From an uncultured Pseudomonadota bacterium (GTDB lineage: Bacteria > Pseudomonadota > Alphaproteobacteria > RF32 > CAG-239): a stretch of DNA of 64,000 bases. How positions within the stretch are numbered: position 1 is the first letter of the stretch; each line of letters opens with the position of its first letter. Positions 16,062 to 24,281 of this stretch are shown one piece after another. Under the pieces are notes generated by a model that did no database searches, was not told the DNA's origin, and saw only the letters and a program-made list of their open reading frames with translations. The DNA lies in assembly GCA_949295915.1 (NCBI GenBank), contig CASFNB010000003.1, positions 1 through 64,000 of the forward strand, written 5' to 3'. The position numbers were made by a program, and so were the translations under genes.

Positions 16062-16202
16062 GACAAATTAATGGTGGCAATATATCACTTTTTTTGTGTC
16101 CAAGCAATCTTTATTTTGCTGATAAGATTTTATTGTCGTTGAAACTCTTTCATTTTGATGTTATTTTCTTTGTAAGATTTAACGTTAATTTTGAAAAATA
16201 AA

Positions 16203-17378
16203 ATGGCTGAAAATAAATCAATTTATCTTTCTAAACCACAGTTGGAAGCAGAACTTAATCGTTGTCTTAACTGCAAAAATATGCCCTGTATGAAGGCTTG
16301 TCCCGTGCACTGCAACCCACAAGCTTTTATTGCTGCGGCAAAAGAAGGTAACGGTGAACTCTCGGCTAAGCTTATTTCAGATGAAAATCCGTTCGGGCAA
16401 ACTTGCGGTCTTATTTGCCCCGATAAGTTTTGTATGAAAGCCTGCACACGTCGTCTGATTGATTTTCCTATCAATATTACAAAAGTGCAAGCCACGTTGA
16501 TGGAAAAATTCCGCAATTTTAAATATGATTATTCAAACGTTGTTCCTAACGGCAAAAAAATTGCCATCATCGGTGCCGGTCCGTCGGGCATTGCCGCGGC
16601 TTATTTTTTAGCGCGTAACGGTTTTAAATGCGTGATTTTTGAAAAAAGTTCTCAAATCGGCGGTGCGCTTAACCTTATTCCTCATGAACGTCTACCGCAA
16701 GATGCCATTTTAAAAGATTGGGAATTTGTCAATAATTCTGATTTGATTTCCGTTGTTTTTGAAGTAGATGTTTCTAATCCTGCAGAACTTTTGTCCCAAG
16801 GTTTTGATGAAGTATTGATTGCCGGTGGTGAACCTAACTGCGCCAAACTTAATATTGAAGGCGAAGATTTGGCTGTTTCTTATCTTGATTATCTGGCTCA
16901 ACCCGAAAAATATGTTACCAAAGGCAATGTAGCCGTTATCGGCGGCGGAAACGTGGCTGCCGATTGTGCAATCGTGGCACAAGCGCAAGGTGCCGTTTAT
17001 GTAGAGATGTTTGTGCGTCGCGGTTTATCGGACATGAAAATTACTCCTGCAGAAAGACACGAGATTTTGGAACGCAAAATTAATGTTTCTGCCGGCACAA
17101 GCCCTGACAAAATTATTAAAACCGGTGAAAAATATTCTCTCTTTGTTCATAAAAATCGCTTTAACGGCGAAAAATGGGAGCCTATTTCCGATACTTCAAT
17201 TGAACTGCCTGATTTTGATTTGATTATTCGCGCTATCGGAGCAAAGGCTGATGAAAAACAAGACGACCCTCGCCTCATTTATATCGGCGATTGCAAGACC
17301 GGCGGCTCGACTTTGGTGGAAGCCATGGCCGATGCCAAAAATACCGCTTTCGAGCTCATCAAAAAATATCAAGCATAA
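16203..17378 (+). CDS. GltD/PreT-like NAD(P)H-dependent Fe-S flavoprotein
   Basis: 391 residues. The N-terminal cysteine clusters RCLNCKNMPCMKACPV and CGLICPDKFCMKAC bind two 4Fe-4S centres. An FAD Rossmann motif IAIIGAGPSGIAAAYFLARN (about 116-135) and an NAD(P) motif VAVIGGGNVAADCA (about 239-252) follow. This is the electron-entry half of glutamate synthase (GltD) or dihydropyrimidine dehydrogenase (PreT). No gltB or preA is adjacent, so the partner is unknown, and it is shorter than GltD (~470). ATG 16203 is preferred over TTG 16191; neither has a good ribosome site. Confidence 0.8.
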   Translation: MAENKSIYLSKPQLEAELNRCLNCKNMPCMKACPVHCNPQAFIAAAKEGNGELSAKLISDENPFGQTCGLICPDKFCMKACTRRLIDFPINITKVQATLMEKFRNFKYDYSNVVPNGKKIAIIGAGPSGIAAAYFLARNGFKCVIFEKSSQIGGALNLIPHERLPQDAILKDWEFVNNSDLISVVFEVDVSNPAELLSQGFDEVLIAGGEPNCAKLNIEGEDLAVSYLDYLAQPEKYVTKGNVAVIGGGNVAADCAIVAQAQGAVYVEMFVRRGLSDMKITPAERHEILERKINVSAGTSPDKIIKTGEKYSLFVHKNRFNGEKWEPISDTSIELPDFDLIIRAIGAKADEKQDDPRLIYIGDCKTGGSTLVEAMADAKNTAFELIKKYQA

Positions 17379-17414
17379 AAAAACGACCGCTTTGTTACAA
17401 AACGGTCGTTTTTT
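17378..17414. terminator. Bidirectional terminator
   Basis: A 12-bp perfect stem AAAAAACGACCG/CGGTCGTTTTTT with inner TTTG/CAAA pairs. It serves the convergent genes on both sides. Confidence 0.88.
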
Positions 17415-17417
17415 CTT

Positions 17418-18959
17418 TTAATCCAAGAGTTTTTGCATTTTAGCAAATTCTGCAAGCGAAGGAAGTTCATCTTTTTCTCTCATAACTTTTAACTCTTGCT
17501 TGATTTGCAAAATTTTCTTCTTGCTTTGCACATATTCGCGATATTTTTGCTCAAAGTTCTGCGAGAACTGATTAACATTTTGATTTTGTTCAGATAAAAA
17601 TTTTATCTCTTCATCTTCATCCTTTTGTTCTGCCTTATCTCTAAAACACGCTATATTCACGGCATCGACCAAACCATCTGATTCTCCATCTAATCCATAT
17701 AATTCAGAAAACAAATGGGCTGGAACCTCTTCTTTAGGAAGTCTTAAAAATAGTTTTCCTGCTTCTCTTAACTTCGATTGAGATGCTAAAAAGAAAAAAT
17801 GTTCCCAATTTTCTTCTATTTGATAACATTTGTTGCGATATATTTTCCAATATATGTCTTTTATGGTATCTCTAACCTGATTGAGTGAAATGCTTGTTGC
17901 TTGCGTATATTCTACAAAATATTTACTAAGCGAAGCTAATGCCATTGAAAACTCCATTTTCACATCAGCAAGCAATTCCAGCACATTGCTTGTGTAGAAA
18001 AATGCTCGATTAGGACAATCTTCCGTGCTAGGTTGGATAAAACGCTCATGCCATAACCAGTCATTCTCTCCTTTTGCAAAATCACCATATATCAATGACA
18101 TCTCAAGAGACAAATGGTTATCAATATTATAATCTCCGTTCTCTCCATTTTTTTGGTAAACATGCCAATATAGATAATGAATGATTTCTATTGGAGAAAG
18201 AAGTGATGAAGCTTGAATATCCCAATCGTGAAGTCTTTGTTTGAGACATTTCTCTCCATTAAGAAGCTGATGTTGTTTTTCATAATAGGGTTCATGCTCT
18301 ATTTTATAAAAATTGATTGCACCTATATTGAAACAAATCGGCTCATAAATACATTCCTCATACCAAGAATCTTCATATTTACCGGTTATGAATCTATCCT
18401 CATCTCCGCTATTGCTTGACAACCATTTACAAAAAGTTCGCTTTTCATTAGTTTTTTTCTTATCTAAAAAACCATAATTAATTTCATCATTTCTTACGGA
18501 ATTTGCAAAATCTCGAAAACAAATTTGTCCCGACATAACATCAAAATAAACCTTGATGATTTCTAATTTATTATCAAAAGAAAGCCAACTATTTTCCCAA
18601 TTTTTATTACTATATTTACCTGTCATTTGAGTAAATATAGTATTAGTGCCTGGAATTTGATTTAAAATCGAACATAAGTCATTTTTAGGTTCTGAATTTT
18701 GCTTAACGTTAGCATATTCTTTGACCAATCTTTTCCAACTCCAACCTTGCTTTGGCTTATAAGCTATGGTTTCATAAACCAAGTTATAACCTAAGCTATT
18801 GTCAAAACATTTTGGCTTGTTTTCAGGTTTGAATCGCACTTGTGCAAAAAATACATCACAGCAATAATAGCCATTATCTCGCAGATATTTGCTTAAAAAA
18901 GCACGCATTAATCGTGTGTCCAAAAACTCCGGACGTAAGCTAAAATAAAAATTTTCCAT
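17418..18959 (-). CDS. Hypothetical protein, 513 aa
   Basis: No family is recognised. The protein is rich in Trp, Tyr and Phe with no signal peptide or membrane helix. The last ~85 residues form a Glu/Lys/Gln-rich coiled coil (EQNQNVNQFSQNFEQKYREY and on). The central part (about 230-400) is helical. It is monocistronic and has no clear ribosome site. High aromatic content and isolation suggest a lineage-specific gene. Confidence 0.65.
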   Translation of the reverse strand: MENFYFSLRPEFLDTRLMRAFLSKYLRDNGYYCCDVFFAQVRFKPENKPKCFDNSLGYNLVYETIAYKPKQGWSWKRLVKEYANVKQNSEPKNDLCSILNQIPGTNTIFTQMTGKYSNKNWENSWLSFDNKLEIIKVYFDVMSGQICFRDFANSVRNDEINYGFLDKKKTNEKRTFCKWLSSNSGDEDRFITGKYEDSWYEECIYEPICFNIGAINFYKIEHEPYYEKQHQLLNGEKCLKQRLHDWDIQASSLLSPIEIIHYLYWHVYQKNGENGDYNIDNHLSLEMSLIYGDFAKGENDWLWHERFIQPSTEDCPNRAFFYTSNVLELLADVKMEFSMALASLSKYFVEYTQATSISLNQVRDTIKDIYWKIYRNKCYQIEENWEHFFFLASQSKLREAGKLFLRLPKEEVPAHLFSELYGLDGESDGLVDAVNIACFRDKAEQKDEDEEIKFLSEQNQNVNQFSQNFEQKYREYVQSKKKILQIKQELKVMREKDELPSLAEFAKMQKLLD

Positions 18960-19028
18960 AATATATAAGTTTAAATAATTTATTTTCTAAACAAGATCTT
19001 ATATTCATTTCTTCAAAATTTCAAGCAT

Positions 19029-19058
19029 AAAAAAGCCTCTCATTTGAGAGGCTTTTTT
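19029..19058 (-). terminator. Terminator of the redox operon
   Basis: A stem AAAAAAGCCTCTC/GAGAGGCTTTTTT with loop ATTT lies seven bases beyond the last gene of the operon. Confidence 0.88.
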
Positions 19059-19064
19059 TCTTTC

Positions 19065-20087
19065 TTATTGCAGATTTTGCTTAAAAAAGCTTTCAATCTT
19101 ATCAAAGGGGATTTTTTCCATATTGTCATACAAATCAACATGATTTGCGCCTTTGATAATCATCAGCTCTTTATTCTTACCTTGCAGTTTTTTGAACGCA
19201 TCTTCACTAAAATAGCGGCTATGTGCTTTTTCGCCGTGGAGCATCAGCACCGGCGTTTTAATCTCACCGGCATAGCTTAATATCGGCATATTGATAAAGG
19301 ACAAGGAAGATGTCATATTCCAATTGCCGTTTGAGTTGATAGAGCGTTTGTGAAAACCGCGTTTGGTCTTATAATATCCATAATAGTCTTGCACAAATTG
19401 CGGCTCGTTTCCGCTTAATTTTTCCGGCAAGCCCGGAGCTTTGGCATATGTGCCATCCTTATAATCTTGTGTGCGTTGAGCGTTCAACTGTTCTCTTAAC
19501 TCATAACGCGCTTTGGCATCCATAGCATCAAAATAGCCATTGGCGTTTACCCTGCTCATGTCATACATGGTAGAAGTTACAGTTGCTTTGATTCTTGTAT
19601 CCATAGCAGCGGCATTCAAAGCAAAGCCACCAAAGCCGCAAATGCCGATGATACCGATTTTATCTGCATTGACTTCCGGCAAGGTGCTCAGATAATCAAC
19701 GGCGGCACTGAAATCTTCGGTATTAATGTCCGGAGAAGCCACATTTCTTGGTTTGCCGCAGCTTTCGCCGGTGTATGACGGGTCAAAAGCCAGCGCAATA
19801 AAACCTTTTTCTGCCATATTCATGGCATATAAGCCTGAAGCTTGCTCTTTAACCGCACCAAACGGACCGGATACGGCAATTGCCGGAAGTTTCTCTTTGC
19901 CTAAATTTTTCGGCATATATAAATCACCGACCAACTTAATTCCATAGCGGTTGTGAAAGCTGACTTTTTTAACATCTACCTTATCGCTTTTGGCAAAGGT
20001 TTTATCCCAAACGCAACAAGAATATATTTTCCAAGACACGGCTGCTACAACAACCAAGCCTATCACAACACTCAAAATCATTTTCAT
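19065..20087 (-). CDS. Membrane-anchored alpha/beta hydrolase with Cys nucleophile
   Basis: 340 residues. An N-terminal signal anchor (about 3-22) places the domain outside the cytoplasm. The nucleophile elbow is IGICGFGG (about 147-154), with Cys in place of Ser, as in dienelactone hydrolases and YcjY-like enzymes. The acid is in the LMLHGEKAHSRYFS region and the His is in KGANHVDLYD (about 314-323). It is last of a six-gene redox operon. The substrate is unknown. Confidence 0.8.
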   Translation of the reverse strand: MKMILSVVIGLVVVAAVSWKIYSCCVWDKTFAKSDKVDVKKVSFHNRYGIKLVGDLYMPKNLGKEKLPAIAVSGPFGAVKEQASGLYAMNMAEKGFIALAFDPSYTGESCGKPRNVASPDINTEDFSAAVDYLSTLPEVNADKIGIIGICGFGGFALNAAAMDTRIKATVTSTMYDMSRVNANGYFDAMDAKARYELREQLNAQRTQDYKDGTYAKAPGLPEKLSGNEPQFVQDYYGYYKTKRGFHKRSINSNGNWNMTSSLSFINMPILSYAGEIKTPVLMLHGEKAHSRYFSEDAFKKLQGKNKELMIIKGANHVDLYDNMEKIPFDKIESFFKQNLQ

Positions 20088-20102
20088 TTTATCTCCTTTG
20101 TT

Positions 20103-20642
20103 TTATGCGTTTTTGCCCATTTCATAGGCTTCTTTCATCGCCGGCTTATTTTTGATTTCTCCTGCCTGCCATGCACCCAAACCATAAACAATACCTTTTT
20201 CTTTAGCATTATCCAAGCAATCGAGCGTGAAACCGCGCAGACCTTCAATCACTTTTTCAACAGCAGCTTTTCTGTCATCTGCCGCCGTGATGATATAATA
20301 AAAATCTTTATTGCTGATTTCGGTGTATCTTGGAACACATCTATCAATAAAGGTTTTCATTTGGCCGTTCATGGCATAGAAATAAACCGGTGTTGCCAAA
20401 ACAATTACATCAGCTTCGACCATTTTATCAACCAACTCTGCCATATCGTCTTTTTGAACGCATTTGTGCGTATCGTTACAAACACCACAACCTAAGCAGA
20501 AATTAATCTTCTTATCTCTTAAAAAGATTTTTTCAACCTTATTTCCGGCCTCTGTTGCGCCTTTGATAAATTCATCAGCCAAAGTATCTGAATTGCCGCC
20601 TTTGCGATAGCTTGATGAAATCACTAATATTTTTTTACTCAT
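20103..20642 (-). CDS. NAD(P)H-dependent FMN reductase, flavodoxin fold
   Basis: 179 residues. FMN phosphate-binding loop SSSYRKGGNSDTLAD (about 9-23), a CLGCGVCNDTHKC cluster (about 49-61) and the TPVYFYAMNGQMKTFIDR segment are typical of iron-sulfur-flavoprotein-like NADPH:FMN oxidoreductases. The cysteine cluster may hold a metal centre. It lacks a signal peptide, so it is cytoplasmic. Its ATG overlaps the flavodoxin stop (ATGAGTAA). Confidence 0.87.
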   Translation of the reverse strand: MSKKILVISSSYRKGGNSDTLADEFIKGATEAGNKVEKIFLRDKKINFCLGCGVCNDTHKCVQKDDMAELVDKMVEADVIVLATPVYFYAMNGQMKTFIDRCVPRYTEISNKDFYYIITAADDRKAAVEKVIEGLRGFTLDCLDNAKEKGIVYGLGAWQAGEIKNKPAMKEAYEMGKNA

Positions 20643-21192
20643 TTTTTAATCCTTCCAACCATTCTTTAACACTACTTCCGGCCATAGAGGCAAAACTGCC
20701 GCGAAATGCCTCAGCACCTGTTACATTGGCTTCAGGAATAATGCTCTTAATATCAGAAACACTATGTCCTAAACCACTGCCGCCATGGGTCATAAACGGT
20801 ACAACGGTCTTACCCTTAAAATCATTCTCGGTTAAAAAAGTGCGTACCGGAGAAGCAATTGTTCCCCACCAGCAAGGAGAGCCGACAAACACCACATCAT
20901 ATTGGCTTAAATCTACCTTGGCGTTTTTAATGGCCGGTGTCATTTTCTCTTGTACTTCTTTTTTGGCTTGTTCTGTGGTTTGTCGATAATCCTCAGGATA
21001 AGCATTAACCGGTTCAATTACCAAAATATCTGCACCCAAATTCTCTTTAATCTTTTCGGCAATAGCTTCAGTATTTCCGGTTTTGGAATAATATGCCACC
21101 AAGACCTTATCTTGTGGTTTGATGACTTGCGCCGATACATTACCGGCAACAAATATACTACCAATCATGGCTAATAGTCCCATAATTTTCAT
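20635..21192 (-). CDS. Flavodoxin with N-terminal signal peptide
   Basis: 185 residues from the chosen ATG at 21192, which follows GGGAG by ~8 bases and starts one base after the previous stop. It opens with a Sec-type signal (KIMGLLAMIGSIFVAGNVSAQ), then the flavodoxin FMN loop YYSKTGNTEAIAEKI. SPCWWGTIASPVRTFL and MTHGGSGLG complete the fold. Flavodoxins are normally cytoplasmic; export here would put an electron carrier in the periplasm. Alternatively the segment is an uncleaved anchor. Confidence 0.85.
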   Translation of the reverse strand: MKIMGLLAMIGSIFVAGNVSAQVIKPQDKVLVAYYSKTGNTEAIAEKIKENLGADILVIEPVNAYPEDYRQTTEQAKKEVQEKMTPAIKNAKVDLSQYDVVFVGSPCWWGTIASPVRTFLTENDFKGKTVVPFMTHGGSGLGHSVSDIKSIIPEANVTGAEAFRGSFASMAGSSVKEWLEGLKNE

Positions 21193-21193
21193 C

Positions 21194-21988
21194 TTATTCT
21201 CCCTTATATGTTTCATTGATTATCGTAATAGCATTCAGGCTCCGCGGATAACCGATATATGGCAACATCTCGGTTACGGCATCAAGCAACATTTGCTTAT
21301 CATTGCCGACATTCTTATTGGCACCGGCATGAGCTTTGGCTTGCGGTTCCACGCCACCCATAGCCACCAAAACGCTAAAGGTAATCAGTTCACGTTGTTT
21401 GATATCTAAACCGCTTCTGGTGTAATAATCGCCAAAGCAGTTAGCTGAAAGATAATCTTGAATATGTTTCAGTTCTTCCGGCGCATTGGCGCGCATAGAA
21501 TCAATATTCTCTTTACCAAAAATATCTCTTTGTGTATCCAAGCCTTTTTGTAATCTGTTCTCTACCGTGGTGTTTGATTGTCCCTCTAACGGCAATTTGA
21601 TACCTGCCTTTTGCATTTCTTCATTAGTCACGAGCAAAAAGTCATAACCTTTGGCAAAACCTGCATAAGGCACGGTTTGGTACAAAGTTTCTTTTATCAC
21701 AATCGGATCAATGCCTTGTGCTAAAGCCTCTCTTATAACATTGCGATAATTTTCTTTACCGCCGGCGCCGATATGAGCTGCCATTTTAACTGCCGTGCGC
21801 ATATTTTTATCCAGCTTGCCATGCGGTTCGACATCGTTTTTAACAAAGTTTTGCCAAAGTGCAGCAAACTCCGGGTCGGTTTTATTAATATCCGTCATTT
21901 TGTTTCCTCTTATCCAATAGCCGGTTGAGGCAGCGGCAATGATAACCACTGCCGCCGTCAAACAAATTTTTTTATTTATACTCGGCAT
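21194..21988 (-). CDS. Membrane-anchored double-domain carboxymuconolactone decarboxylase protein
   Basis: 264 residues. A membrane anchor (about 9-26) is followed by two CMD/AhpD-like helical domains (about 45-130 and 150-262). AVKMAAHIGAG and ELITFSVLVAMGG are the respective core helices. AhpD-type Cys-x-x-Cys is absent, which argues against peroxidase activity. CMD proteins beside aldehyde or quinone reductases are common. It overlaps the cupin gene by 17 bases. Confidence 0.82.
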   Translation of the reverse strand: MPSINKKICLTAAVVIIAAASTGYWIRGNKMTDINKTDPEFAALWQNFVKNDVEPHGKLDKNMRTAVKMAAHIGAGGKENYRNVIREALAQGIDPIVIKETLYQTVPYAGFAKGYDFLLVTNEEMQKAGIKLPLEGQSNTTVENRLQKGLDTQRDIFGKENIDSMRANAPEELKHIQDYLSANCFGDYYTRSGLDIKQRELITFSVLVAMGGVEPQAKAHAGANKNVGNDKQMLLDAVTEMLPYIGYPRSLNAITIINETYKGE

Positions 21989-22442
21989 CGCTTACAGGCT
22001 CCAACCAAGTGGACTTGTTATTTGCGCCGTTGCTCTCGATGGAAATGTGAACAAACCAGCTGTTTGGCGCAGCGCCGTGCCAATGTTCCACCTCGGGCGG
22101 AATGCGAACAACATCGCCTTTGTGCAAAATTTGAATTTCTTTGCCCCGTTCCTGATATCTGCCCTCGCCTCCGGTCACGAGCAAGATTTGTCCGCCGCTG
22201 TGTTTGTGCCAGTTGGTTCTTGCTCCGGGTTCAAAAGTAACGTTTCCAACGGGTGCGTTCCAAATATCATCTTTTACGCTCAGCATATTCAAATAAGTTT
22301 GTCCGGTGAAAAACTCGGAATAAGGATTTATTTCTCCTTGTTTGAAAATTGTATCAACTTCACTTGTTTTCATTTCTTGTGCCTTGGTTATAGTTGTCCC
22401 TAGCAGCAGACTCATGCCTGCTAACATCAAAAGTTTTTTCAT
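21972..22442 (-). CDS. Exported cupin-domain protein
   Basis: 156 residues with a signal peptide (about 1-21, ending TKAQ). Cupin motif 1 NWHKHSGGQILLVTGGEGRYQ is split about 78-98, with two metal His and a Gln. Motif 2 is in PPEVEHWHGAAP (about 115-126). It is a single-domain metal-binding beta barrel, possibly a dioxygenase or isomerase. It is the second gene of the operon, 10 bases after adh. Confidence 0.85.
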   Translation of the reverse strand: MKKLLMLAGMSLLLGTTITKAQEMKTSEVDTIFKQGEINPYSEFFTGQTYLNMLSVKDDIWNAPVGNVTFEPGARTNWHKHSGGQILLVTGGEGRYQERGKEIQILHKGDVVRIPPEVEHWHGAAPNSWFVHISIESNGANNKSTWLEPVSDAEYK

Positions 22443-22452
22443 TGTCTTCTCC

Positions 22453-23622
22453 TTACTTGTAAGAAGCCTGATAAATGGCGACGCAGTCTTCTTTGCTTAA
22501 TTTTATACGGTCGCAAGCAAACAAGAAGCCCATGCAATCTAAAGCATTTTCTGCCATTGCCGGGAATTCTTCAGGCTTAATGCCATATTCAGACATTTTC
22601 AAATCTGCCACGCCGCAATCTTCTTGCAATTTTACCAGAGCTTTGATGAAGTCCATCGGCTCTTTGGCGTTTTCCATACCCAAAGCTTTGGCCATTTTTA
22701 CAAATCTGTCATCGCAAACGTGTTGATTGATAAAGTGGGTGTAATAAGCCTTACTAATCATAATCAAACCGGCTCCGTGCGGAAGTTCTTGATGATATGC
22801 CGACAAAGCGTGCTCCAAAGAGTGCTCACTGGTACAAGTTCCAACCGTCATAACAAAACCGGACATGGTGTTGCCGTAAGCAACTTTTTCTCTGGCTTCA
22901 ACATTTTTACCGTTTCTAACGGTTTCTGCCAAATTGCGCCCGACATTTTCAATCACGCTCAATGCCAACATATCGGTCATCAAATTAGCTTTATTGGAAA
23001 TGTAGCCTTCCACACTATGAAACAAAGCATCAAAACCTTGATAAGCCGTCATGTGCGGCGGAACGGTGATCATCAATTCCGGATCAACAATCGAAACAAT
23101 CGGAAAGGAATATTCTGAAAAGAAAGCTGTCTTTTCATTGGTTTCGGGGTTGGTAATGACGGCGCCGTTATCTGCTTCCGAACCCGTACCGGCGGTGGTG
23201 GTGATGGTTACCAAAGGCAATGGTTTATTTTGCAAGGCTTTTTTCTTACCTTTACCAAATTGGATATAGTCCCACAAGTCGCCGTCGTTGGTCGCCATGG
23301 CGGCAATGGCTTTGGAAGCGTCCATAACACTTCCGCCACCCAAAGCAACAACCACGTCACAATTATTTTTTCTGGCGGCTTCAGCCCCTCTCATCACGGT
23401 TGATTTCAACGGATTAGGCTCAACCTCATTAAACAAAACAAATTCCAAACCGGCTTTTTTCAACTGTTCTTCAACTCTGTCCAAATAGCCGTTGGCTTTG
23501 GCGGATTTACCGTTAGAAATAACCAATAAAGCCTTTTTGCCGCCCAAGTTTTGTTTGTGCAGGTTGTTTAATTCTCCGGCACCAAACAGAATGCGCGTGG
23601 GCAAATAAAATTCAAAACTCAT
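22453..23622 (-). CDS. Iron-containing alcohol dehydrogenase
   Basis: 389 residues of the group III Fe-ADH family (YqhD/BDH-like), which reduces aldehydes with NAD(P)H. The nucleotide loop is ALGGGSVMDASKAIA (about 93-107). Metal ligands Asp and three His are seen in YQGFDALFHSVEGY, HSLEHALSAYH and LPHGAGL. AAGGAG precedes the ATG. It is first in a MerR-controlled operon with exported redox proteins, pointing to aldehyde or electrophile stress. Confidence 0.92.
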   Translation of the reverse strand: MSFEFYLPTRILFGAGELNNLHKQNLGGKKALLVISNGKSAKANGYLDRVEEQLKKAGLEFVLFNEVEPNPLKSTVMRGAEAARKNNCDVVVALGGGSVMDASKAIAAMATNDGDLWDYIQFGKGKKKALQNKPLPLVTITTTAGTGSEADNGAVITNPETNEKTAFFSEYSFPIVSIVDPELMITVPPHMTAYQGFDALFHSVEGYISNKANLMTDMLALSVIENVGRNLAETVRNGKNVEAREKVAYGNTMSGFVMTVGTCTSEHSLEHALSAYHQELPHGAGLIMISKAYYTHFINQHVCDDRFVKMAKALGMENAKEPMDFIKALVKLQEDCGVADLKMSEYGIKPEEFPAMAENALDCMGFLFACDRIKLSKEDCVAIYQASYK

Positions 23623-23669
23623 TTTGTTTTCTCCTTTAAAATTGAGGTTAACGAATCTTTCTGTAACAA

Positions 23670-23700
23670 AGCTTAATCTTTAGAGTTAACTCTAAGTCAA
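23670..23700 (-). promoter_or_regulatory. MerR-type promoter of the redox operon
   Basis: On the minus strand TTGACT (23700-23695) is followed by a 19-bp spacer and TAAGCT (23675-23670). The spacer holds a perfect 16-bp palindrome TTAGAGTTAACTCTAA (23680-23695). Long spacers with a central palindrome are the hallmark of MerR-activated promoters. The divergent merR gene is the obvious regulator. Confidence 0.88.
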
Positions 23701-23708
23701 GACTTTTA

Positions 23709-23737
23709 TTGACATTCATTTTATTTTTTTCTATCTT
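23709..23737 (+). promoter_or_regulatory. Promoter of merR
   Basis: TTGACA (23709-23714), 17 bp, TATCTT (23732-23737). The MerR palindrome lies upstream of it, so autoregulation is possible. Confidence 0.6.
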
Positions 23738-23762
23738 GAGGATAACTTTAAGGAGATTAAAA

Positions 23763-24191
23763 ATGAGTTACTCTATCGGCGAAGCTGCCAAAATGGTCGG
23801 TTTGACTGCGCATACCTTGCGTTTTTATGACAAAGAAGGTTTGCTACCTTTTGTGAAAAAAACTTCTTCCGGTCTGCGTGCCTTTACCGAATCTGATATT
23901 GAGTGGCTGAAAATTATTGAATGCCTCAAAGGAACAGGTCTGCCCCTCAAACAAATTAAACAATATATCGACTGGTGCATGGAAGGCGATTCCACTATTC
24001 CGCAGCGTCTTAATATGTTTATTGAGCAGAAAAAACGTGTGGAAGAACAAAAAGCCAAATGGGAAAAGCACTTGGAAAAAATCAATTTTAAGATTAAATA
24101 TTATGAAGATGCCGCAAAACACGGCGACCTTAATGTTTTTGAACGCAACCCCAAACTTCTCGAAGAAAAAAAGAGACTTTTTGAAGACTAA
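23763..24191 (+). CDS. MerR-family regulator (AdhR-like)
   Basis: 142 residues. The winged helix-turn-helix is at about 3-70 (YSIGEAAKMVGLTAHTLRFYD, split at the YDKEGL turn), followed by a long dimerisation coiled coil (EQKKRVEEQKAKWEKHLEKI). There is a single Cys in each of ECLKG and DWCMEG, so a thiol-sensing role as in AdhR/NmlR proteins is possible but not shown. ATG 23763 follows AAGGAG by seven bases. It is divergent from the redox operon. Confidence 0.87.
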   Translation: MSYSIGEAAKMVGLTAHTLRFYDKEGLLPFVKKTSSGLRAFTESDIEWLKIIECLKGTGLPLKQIKQYIDWCMEGDSTIPQRLNMFIEQKKRVEEQKAKWEKHLEKINFKIKYYEDAAKHGDLNVFERNPKLLEEKKRLFED

Positions 24192-24281
24192 ATATCCGTT
24201 GCATAGACTTTGAGTTGTATTGACAATCTTCTTTTTTTGTTTACGCTAACTATAAATGGACTTAAAAACAAGGAGAAGAAG

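Noticed and set aside
24220..24256. Promoter for the CoA-disulfide-reductase operon
   Set aside because: TTGACA is present at 24220-24225, but no -10 box of fair quality lies 16-18 bp away; readthrough from merR is as likely.
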